A DNA stretch of 64,000 nt from Nocardia tengchongensis. GTDB taxonomy: Bacteria; Actinomycetota; Actinomycetes; Mycobacteriales; Mycobacteriaceae. The position numbers were made by a program, and so were the translations under genes. Position 1 is the first letter of the stretch. Each line of letters begins with the position of its first letter. Location of the stretch: contig NZ_CP074371.1 in NCBI RefSeq assembly GCF_018362975.1, forward strand, positions 4,588,001 through 4,652,000, in the 5' to 3' direction. This document shows positions 58,510 through 64,000 of the stretch, piece after piece. The notes under the pieces are model-generated. The model was given only the letters and a program-made list of their open reading frames with translations, was not told the origin of the DNA and did not search any database.

Positions 58510-59172
58510 GTGGATTTGCAGCCCGTCGTCGATTCGTCCGAGCCGCTCACTCATCGGGGTAGGTGGTTCATTGCGGCGCAATGTGTTCGGGGCGAATCCA
58601 CCTGGGTGACGGACCATCGAGACCAGTGGCTCGAAAACGGCATTCCCGCAATGCAAGTCGACCGTGCTGCCGAGTTCGAGCGGCGGTGGGGTGGGCTGAT
58701 CCTGCCGCCATCTCTGGAATATGACGGCGGGCCCAAGATGCTGATCGGCTCGATGCCGAGGGGCCGGGTCGACCGGGTCGGGTGGTTCGTGGCGGGGCCG
58801 CAGCGCGTGTCGACGGCCTTCGCCTTCATGATCGGTCCCGCAGGAGAATTCGGAATCGACGGCGATCGGTGGGTGCCACTACACGCCAGCATCGAAGGAT
58901 GGATCGAATCGCTCGCGCTGGCTTACCATGCTGCCGACTATGCCCAGCAGATCAGCACTATTCGCGGTGATGCGATCGACGAACTGCCGTTGAGTGACTT
59001 CGAACCCGTGACCGAGGTATGCGGCCTGGCCGACACCTGGTGGCGGGGCCCGGATTCGTTGATCGCGGTCTATACGGGAGGGGCCGAATGCTTCGGCGCA
59101 CCTAGGCTCCGTGTCGCCCGCGTCTACGCCGGTCTCGATGAATGGGGACTGAGGGGAATGAGCGGAAGCTGA
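58510..59172 (+). CDS. Immunity-like hypothetical, 220 aa
   Basis: GTG start. Beta-rich protein: RRWGGLILPPSLEYDGGPKM, FVAGPQRVSTAFAFMIGPAG and a helix WIESLALAYHAADYAQQIST. The GG...G layout loosely recalls SUKH (SMI1/KNR4-type) immunity domains, but I cannot confirm it. It lies between repeat copies C and D. Confidence 0.5.
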   Translation: MDLQPVVDSSEPLTHRGRWFIAAQCVRGESTWVTDHRDQWLENGIPAMQVDRAAEFERRWGGLILPPSLEYDGGPKMLIGSMPRGRVDRVGWFVAGPQRVSTAFAFMIGPAGEFGIDGDRWVPLHASIEGWIESLALAYHAADYAQQISTIRGDAIDELPLSDFEPVTEVCGLADTWWRGPDSLIAVYTGGAECFGAPRLRVARVYAGLDEWGLRGMSGS

Positions 59173-59205
59173 CGATGATCGTGCCGCGCGAGCGCATCCG
59201 CGCAT

Positions 59206-59420
59206 CGGCAGTAGCGGACGTTTTACGCCGCAACAGGTTCCGGGCGCCGGTGCCACCTGAGGGCGCGACAACACCGCCATCTACCGCTGCGAGTCACACT
59301 TCTCGGCGCACGTCGGAGTGCGGTGCTGGGGTGTACCCCAAAACGACAGCCCCACATGCAGTCAGAAGGGTCGCGCCGGCCGGTTCGGTCAGCGCGGTAT
59401 GCGGCAGAATAGTGCGTTCG
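59206..59420 (+). repeat. Dispersed repeat, copy D, split by 115 bp
   Basis: The 5' block (59206-59257) and 3' block (59373-59420, with gccggttcggtcagcgcggt then gcggcag) belong to one copy but are separated by about 115 unrelated bases containing a small palindrome tggggtgtacccca. This is the main content of the 355-bp gap 59173-59527. Confidence 0.75.
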
Positions 59421-59527
59421 AGCCTCATACGACCCGTCCTGGTGTGGAGCCCCCCTCAGCCGCGCTGGTCAGCTCAGTTGAATTGGGCAGCAGACCAACC
59501 CGTGAGCCGATCGGTAGGGTCGTGATC

Positions 59528-60162
59528 ATGCTGCTGTGGATCAACGGACCCTTTGGCGGAGGCAAGACCCAGACCGCGCACGAGTTGCACCGGCGTCTGC
59601 CGGGCAGCGTGATCTGCGACCCAGAGCAGGTTGGATACGGGCTGCATCGGATGCTGCCAGCATTCATGCGGGGTGACTTTCAGGACCACGCCAGTTGGCG
59701 CCACGGTGTATTCGAAATCCTCGACCTGGTGCTGAACGAACACGACGGGACGGTCATCGTGCCGATGACCGTTGTCGAACCCCAGTACTTCGCGGAAACC
59801 GTTGGGCGGTTACGCGAAAAAGGGCATGAAGTGCGGCACTTCGCCTTGCTCGCTGAGCGGGAAACGGTATTGAACAGGCTGCGCGACCGCGGCCTCGGCC
59901 TCGCGCCTCTACTGCGGGTCGTGGGCCAGCCAGATCTGCTGCTGCGGAGAAACAGTTCGCGGTGGACAAGCTTGATCGCTGCCCCGAGCAGCTGAGCAAG
60001 CCGGAGCTCGGCGAGCACATCTGGACCGACGCGACCGCGGTTGCAGAGGTGGCCAACCGTATTGCTGATACCACCGGCGTGACACTGACGCCTAACATCG
60101 ACGGCCGACTTCGGGGCAGGCTCCGACGTATGGCCGTGACTTTGCAGCACGCCCGCGTTTGA
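59528..60162 (+). CDS. AAA-family ATPase/kinase, zeta-toxin-like fold (frameshifted)
   Basis: P-loop INGPFGGGKTQTAHELHRRL, then CDPEQVGYGLHRMLPA and TVIVPMTVVEPQYFAE, as in small P-loop kinases used for nucleotide or antibiotic phosphorylation. The first frame ends about residue 155 in nonsense; the proper tail (EKQFAVDKLDRCPEQLSKPE, ANRIADTTGVTLTPN) is in another frame to 60162. One indel between about 59900 and 59945 joins them to about 210 residues. The substrate is unknown and no antitoxin is adjacent. Confidence 0.75.
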
Positions 60163-60270
60163 CGCTGTAACGAGCGCCATTCGGCATGTGCGGACACGGA
60201 ACGGCCCCAAGACGCCGCAGGGCCGCTGATCTCCAGCTAGGTCGCGAGGCCGCCGCGGAACGCGCGGGTC

Positions 60271-60290
60271 GCGGCAGTAGCGGATGTTGG
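60271..60290 (+). repeat. Partial repeat, 5' block only
   Basis: gcggcagtagcggatgttgg matches the start of the dispersed repeat; the rest is absent. It lies between the AAA kinase gene and the DUF6301-like gene. Confidence 0.5.
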
Positions 60291-60379
60291 CAGCCTCGCG
60301 ACCATGCACAACATCGTCGGCATCTTCAAACCCACGTCCGGGTGGCCGATTGGGATGTCGAAGGAAGTAGGGTCCGAGC

Positions 60380-61408
60380 ATGCACGCCGACATCGAAGGT
60401 GCGGTTCGAATCGCCCGTCTCGCAGCAGACTTCGAGTGGACCTGGACCGTCGAGAATATCGAGCGGTTCTGTCGTATCGCTGGTTGGCAGCAACCTGTCT
60501 CGGACGAATTCGGCTTCGGCGCAGAGATTCTGACTGACCTGCGTGTTTCCCGCCCTGCGGCATACGCAGCCTACGACTCTGACTTCTATCAGCTGACGGG
60601 GCTGCCTGAAGGGGAAGTCCCGTATATCGTAGTGGCCCTCTCAGATGCGATCCCTGGTGATTCTCCTGAAATCTACGAGCCGTTGGTCGACAGCTTTTCC
60701 GAGATTACGGACCGATTGGTCCCAGCGTTCGGTCAGCCCTTCCGCCTACACGGAGATCGGCCAAGGATCGTTTGGGACCTGCCAGGGCTTGTCACACTAG
60801 TTCTGGAACTCGCCTTCGACCGCCAGAAAATCGGCCTCAAAATTGCCAATACCTGGTATCACAATGACGCGCTGCGGTCGGAAGGGGCAAAGGACGACTA
60901 CGACTACGACTACGACGACGAGGATGACGACGACGAGCCCGAGCTTTTTCCGATGGCCGATACGTGGCCGTCGTCCATGGAGCCGAGCGAGTGTTCGGCC
61001 GAGCTGGCTTTTGGTTTGGCGCGCCTGCCGCGTGACGGGGTTATCCAACTGTCGGTAGACGGCGAGTTCGTCGGCCTGTTTGCAATGGGCCTGTTCGAGG
61101 TGTGGTGTGTGATCTCGGCTGGTGGGGGACAACGCCAGGGGGCGCAATCGCCAGAGGAGTTGCGCCTCGGGCTGATCGATCGTGGCTGGTCGGTTCCCAA
61201 CCCGGAAGCGATGTCGTTGTGGCAGCGGACAATTCGATGGCCCGCAGCCTATGCGGAATTTCGCGCGTTCGCCGAGGATTTCCTATCCGAGCTCGTCACG
61301 CTGCATCCCACGGCGCACCCCTCGGATGTCGGGTGGTACGCATCGATCGATCCAGGCACCGTGGGTTCGGTCGCGTGGGGAACGCTCCGCCACTCAACCG
61401 GAATCTGA
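60380..61408 (+). CDS. DUF6301-like protein with Asp-rich insert
   Basis: 342 residues. The N-terminus MHADIEGAVRIARLAADFEW then TWTVENIERFCRIAGW is shared with the gene at 63200 and fits the family I know as DUF6301. Repeat codons at about 60894-60930 give a run of Asp/Tyr then Asp/Glu (DDYDYDYDDEDDDDEPE) splitting the domain. C-terminal SLWQRTIRWPAAYAEFRAFA is helical. No catalytic motifs; an immunity-type role is a guess from context. Confidence 0.65.
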   Translation: MHADIEGAVRIARLAADFEWTWTVENIERFCRIAGWQQPVSDEFGFGAEILTDLRVSRPAAYAAYDSDFYQLTGLPEGEVPYIVVALSDAIPGDSPEIYEPLVDSFSEITDRLVPAFGQPFRLHGDRPRIVWDLPGLVTLVLELAFDRQKIGLKIANTWYHNDALRSEGAKDDYDYDYDDEDDDDEPELFPMADTWPSSMEPSECSAELAFGLARLPRDGVIQLSVDGEFVGLFAMGLFEVWCVISAGGGQRQGAQSPEELRLGLIDRGWSVPNPEAMSLWQRTIRWPAAYAEFRAFAEDFLSELVTLHPTAHPSDVGWYASIDPGTVGSVAWGTLRHSTGI

Positions 61409-61473
61409 ACCTTCTCCGCACTGGCAACCCAAGCATCTTTGGCCATCGGCGGTCAGTGAGAGCACACTCAACT

Positions 61474-61580
61474 CGGCAGTAGCGGACGTTCGCTGGCCTC
61501 AGATCGCCTCAGCCTGTTGATCTTCGGCTCACCTGCGATGGCCCGTTCTGACAGCGCGGTATGCGGCATGAGCGGATATC
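61474..61580 (+). repeat. Dispersed repeat, copy E (divergent centre)
   Basis: The 5' block cggcagtagcggacgtt and 3' block cagcgcggtatgcggcatga are intact, but the centre differs and the hairpin arm is altered (gatggcccgttctgacagc). Located just before the minus-strand SnoaL-like gene. Confidence 0.75.
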
Positions 61581-61600
61581 GTGCATAACCCAGGATTCGA

Positions 61601-62011
61601 TCACTCGGTCAGTGTGGCCAGCACCGCAGAGGTGTCGTGGTAGTACGGGCGAAACTCGGTGATCAAGCCGTCTCGAAAGCTGATCCATTGCAGTAGTGAC
61701 GTTTTCAATGTTCGGCCGGTGCGTCGTGCGCGCAGCCGGCCGCGGCTGTAGACCACGACCCGATTCTGATCGCTGAGGAACTGCTGCTCGTCGAACCACA
61801 GACCGTCCCAGTTCTCGCCCATGGCGGTAATGAACTTCCGGAAGCCCTCGTGCCCACGCCATTCGCCACCGTAGGGCAGGCTGGATGCCTGGTACATAAC
61901 GACGTCCGAGGCCAAATACGCGGCCATCTGCTCGAACTCGGCGCCCTCGGTGAGGTAGGCGGCCTCGGCCGCATAGAAGCCCCGCAGAGTGACCATCACA
62001 TCAACTGACAT
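61601..62011 (-). CDS. SnoaL-like/NTF2-like protein
   Basis: 136 residues: VMVTLRGFYAAEAAYLTEGA, AAYLASDVVMYQASSLPYGG, EWRGHEGFRKFITAMGENWD and LQWISFRDGLITEFRPYYHD, a typical nuclear-transport-factor-2-like or ketosteroid-isomerase-like fold. ATG 62011 has GGGAG close upstream; the longer frame reads through repeat copy F. Function unassigned. Confidence 0.8.
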   Translation of the reverse strand: MSVDVMVTLRGFYAAEAAYLTEGAEFEQMAAYLASDVVMYQASSLPYGGEWRGHEGFRKFITAMGENWDGLWFDEQQFLSDQNRVVVYSRGRLRARRTGRTLKTSLLQWISFRDGLITEFRPYYHDTSAVLATLTE

Positions 62012-62103
62012 TCTCCCGATCCTCACAGCGACTGGTTCTCCACGCTGGCGGGATTCTGACTTCGCGATTCGAGACCGGTACCAGTGTCCAGATTCACGCT
62101 CAT

Positions 62104-62202
62104 CGGCAGTAGCGGACGTTCTGCACCGCACCGGGATCCGGCCGCCGGCGCCCCGCGCTGGCCGGTTCGGTCAGCGCGGTATGCGGCATGTGAGTGCGTT
62201 CG
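62104..62202 (+). repeat. Dispersed intergenic repeat, copy F
   Basis: Near-consensus copy: cggcagtagcggacgttctg, gccgccggcgccccgc, hairpin cgctggcc ggttc ggtcagcg, gcggtatgcggcatg and gagtgcgttcgg. In the 460-bp gap 62012-62471 it is the only supported feature; 62203-62471 shows no convincing gene. Confidence 0.85.
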
Positions 62203-62471
62203 GCGTGCTCGGCGCGCGGTCACGAGGCAGGCTGCCATTCGCATAGGATGTGACGGTGTCGCGTGTGCGCGCCAGGTGGACGGCGTCGGCATGGAGGCAC
62301 CGCACTTCGGGAGGCACTCATGGGTCCACTTCTGATTCCCTGCTGATGGTGAGAGCGTGCCTCGCTCGGGGCGCGCGATAACCGCTGTCACAACGCCTTC
62401 CATGCCTTCGCGCATCTTGTCACCCGCGAGGGCCATCTCCTGTTTGTCCCTCCTTCGCGAAAGAGACCTCC

Positions 62472-62957
62472 ATGTCCACCGATCCCCCTCGTGCCCGGGC
62501 ACTGGGCCGTGAACTGATCGGCACTCACCACTGGTTGCGTGGCGAACTACGCCGCGTTACCCGCGCCCTGGATGAGTACCCAGCCAACACCCCGATCCGC
62601 CCCCTTCGTGACCTGCGTGCGCACTGCCTGGCCTTCTGCCAAGCTCTCACCGACCATCACACGAGCGAGGACGAGTCAGCTTTTCCCGCTCTGGCGCAAC
62701 GCTTCCCGGATCTGAGACAGGTACTGACCGAGCTCTCCGCCGACCACCATCTGGTCGCGGACATCCTGACCCGAATGACAACCGCGCTTGCCGATCTCAG
62801 CGCCGAGAACCTTGCAACGGTGCGCGGCGAGGTTGCGGGGCTATCGGCCATTCTGGAATCCCATTTTCAGTGGGAGGAGCGTCGCATCGCGGCCGCCTTG
62901 GACGAGTTACCCAGCGCCAACTACACCGCAGCGGAGCTGTTTGGCCGAAGGCGATGA
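62472..62957 (+). CDS. Hemerythrin-like HHE domain protein
   Basis: 161 residues, four-helix bundle with the expected iron ligands: His in ELIGTHHWLRGEL, H and E in LTDHHTSEDESAFP, His in SADHHLVADIL and His/Glu in ILESHFQWEERRI. Such proteins bind a di-iron centre and sense or scavenge oxygen, NO or iron. Monocistronic by appearance. Confidence 0.88.
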   Translation: MSTDPPRARALGRELIGTHHWLRGELRRVTRALDEYPANTPIRPLRDLRAHCLAFCQALTDHHTSEDESAFPALAQRFPDLRQVLTELSADHHLVADILTRMTTALADLSAENLATVRGEVAGLSAILESHFQWEERRIAAALDELPSANYTAAELFGRRR

Positions 62958-63050
62958 CGCCCCGATAGATACGCTCGACATCTCATCAGGATTCGACGGG
63001 CGCGGCCGTCCGCCAGTATTACCGCCACGCCGTGAGAACCCATCCGGCAT

Positions 63051-63143
63051 TCGGCATGAGGGTGCGTTCGGCCAGCCGCGGCTCGGCCGGTCCGAGCCGC
63101 CCCGTAAGCGGCAGATGAGGACGTTCTGGCACCACCGGGACCT
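63051..63143 (+). repeat. Rearranged repeat remnant, blocks in swapped order
   Basis: A 3'-block-like piece (cggcatgagggtgcgttcgg) precedes a new hairpin gcggctcg/cgagccgc (63078-63100) and a degenerate 5' block (gcggcagatgaggacgttct, from 63109). The order is reversed relative to full copies, as if the end of one copy abuts the start of another. Confidence 0.5.
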
Positions 63144-63199
63144 GGCCTGTTGCACACCGTGCCCGACAGCTCTCAGATCACCGGAAGTAGCATCCGGGT

Positions 63200-64000
63200 A
63201 TGCAAGCCGACATCGCTGGGGCTTTTCAAATCGCCCGTCTAGCAGCACGTTTTGACTGGACGTGGAGCCCCGATGACGTACCACGGTTCTGCGATGTCGC
63301 GGAGTGGCAGTTCGCCGGGCCCTCCGCAAGGGCTGGTATCTCGACGAATCTCGAGATCGCCAGGCCCGTGGGTTTCGTTTCGATCGGGCGAGAGGTCTGG
63401 GACGACGCATCGCAGATCCGGGTTCTGCGTCAGATCTCGGTCGAGGCAACGTCATCCGATCTCGACCTCGGAACAGGTCCGACGCATGCAACCATCGATG
63501 CTTTTGCCCTCGCTGCCTCGCTCTTCGTGTCTGAGTGGGGGGATCCGGCACGGACGGTACCTGGCAGTTCCGCGAAACTCGCTTGGGATCTGCCGTGTGT
63601 CGTCATCCAGGTAGAGATCGACAAGAGCGATCTGGTTCTGAGCTTGATCAATCCTCACTACGAACAGTGGATCGAATCTTGCAGTGGTGAGGCTGAAGCT
63701 GACTGGCGTCGCTACCACGGTGACGAGAGGCCAAGTGACGCAGTGTCGCCTAGCCTGGCTGGTGGATGGACATCCTTCGCTGATGCCCTGGCTCTGACCT
63801 TGTCTCGTCTGCCCGAAGAGGGGCAGTTGACCCTCGTCGCCGGAAGCGATCACTGGCTACGCTTCAGCTTTGGCACGAACAGCCGCTACGGCCTGCTGTT
63901 GAAATGTGAATTCCCGAGAGTGCGCGGGATCGACTCCGCGGAGCATGCTCGAACCGGTTGGGCAAAGCCCGACAGGAGAAATCGGAACTGGGCGAAACGG
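63200..64000 (+). CDS. DUF6301-like protein, second paralogue (partial, runs off window)
   Basis: ATG at 63200 opens a frame that reaches the window end without a stop (267 codons). The start MQADIAGAFQIARLAARFDW then TWSPDDVPRFCDVAEWQF aligns closely with the 60380 gene (shared ADI.GA..IARLAA.F.WTW). The middle has VWDDASQIRVLRQISVEATS and KLAWDLPCVVIQVEIDKSDL, the counterpart of VWDLPGLVTLVLELAF in the paralogue. The Asp-rich insert is missing here. The two genes probably arose by duplication. Confidence 0.65.
   Translation, partial: MQADIAGAFQIARLAARFDWTWSPDDVPRFCDVAEWQFAGPSARAGISTNLEIARPVGFVSIGREVWDDASQIRVLRQISVEATSSDLDLGTGPTHATIDAFALAASLFVSEWGDPARTVPGSSAKLAWDLPCVVIQVEIDKSDLVLSLINPHYEQWIESCSGEAEADWRRYHGDERPSDAVSPSLAGGWTSFADALALTLSRLPEEGQLTLVAGSDHWLRFSFGTNSRYGLLLKCEFPRVRGIDSAEHARTGWAKPDRRNRNWAKR

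Noticed and set aside
54776..62202. Small proteins translated from the repeats (minus-strand phrase MPHTALTEPA and plus-strand AVADVLHRNRFRP)
   Set aside because: The same peptide recurs only because the DNA repeat recurs; frames are broken or lack starts in several copies.
54776..62202. CRISPR array
   Set aside because: Copies are about 98 bp and 0.6-2.4 kb apart with genes between; no short regular spacers or cas genes.
51589..63143. Integron cassette array with attC sites
   Set aside because: Repeats lack clear attC R'/R'' core pairs and no integrase is in the window; cassette-like appearance is noted but integron identity is not supported.

Overview
The window is high-GC actinobacterial DNA, most likely Nocardia or a close mycolic-acid actinomycete. 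This is inferred from codon use, frequent GTG starts, a urease set without ureE, a DUF5753/DUF397 regulator pair, a RecBCD operon, an EthA-type monooxygenase, an AtsA-type arylsulfatase and a GT87 mannosyltransferase. I see no rRNA, tRNA, CRISPR array, transposase, integrase or origin.

Layout. 1-12.7 kb: the 3' end of ureC, then about 10.5 kb of unrelated metabolic, regulatory and transport genes, then ureF-ureG-ureD, so the urease cluster is physically split. 12.8-17.8 kb: two paralogous secreted Ala/Gly-rich proteins, a type II NADH dehydrogenase, a class A beta-lactamase-like serine hydrolase and a small hypothetical gene. 18.0-26.9 kb: recC-recB-recD. 27.0-37.9 kb: alpha/beta hydrolase, EthA-like monooxygenase, aldo/keto reductase with divergent TetR, a DUF2199 protein, a glycosyltransferase, a cupin, and a TetR divergent from an aldehyde dehydrogenase-SDR pair. 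Four TetR/PadR-type intergenic regions carry paired palindromic or direct-repeat operator candidates. 37-44.5 kb: accessory genes (Imm52-like protein, TIGR00027-type methyltransferase, nitrilase, papain-like hydrolase, several hypotheticals). 44.6-45.8 kb: XRE/DUF5753 plus DUF397. 45.9-49.9 kb: a four-gene envelope module with an SPFH protein ending in a GYF_2 domain, a protein full of PPPLPG repeats, a zinc-ribbon membrane protein and a small membrane protein. It recalls Bacillus ydjGHI, and the GYF domain may bind the proline-rich neighbour.

51.5-64 kb is the most unusual part. Mostly single, unrelated accessory genes (immunity-like hypotheticals, SUFU-like, two DUF6301-like paralogues, AAA kinase, hemerythrin, SnoaL-like, GT87) are separated by a same-orientation, roughly 98-bp structured repeat present as about six full-length or split copies plus several partial ones. 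I know of no named family for it. It gives the region a cassette-like look, but no integrase is visible.

Quality warning: about fifteen otherwise conserved genes carry single-base frameshifts, mostly one missing C or G in short C/G runs. Together these look like uncorrected homopolymer errors rather than gene decay. They are annotated as single genes with the shift position stated.
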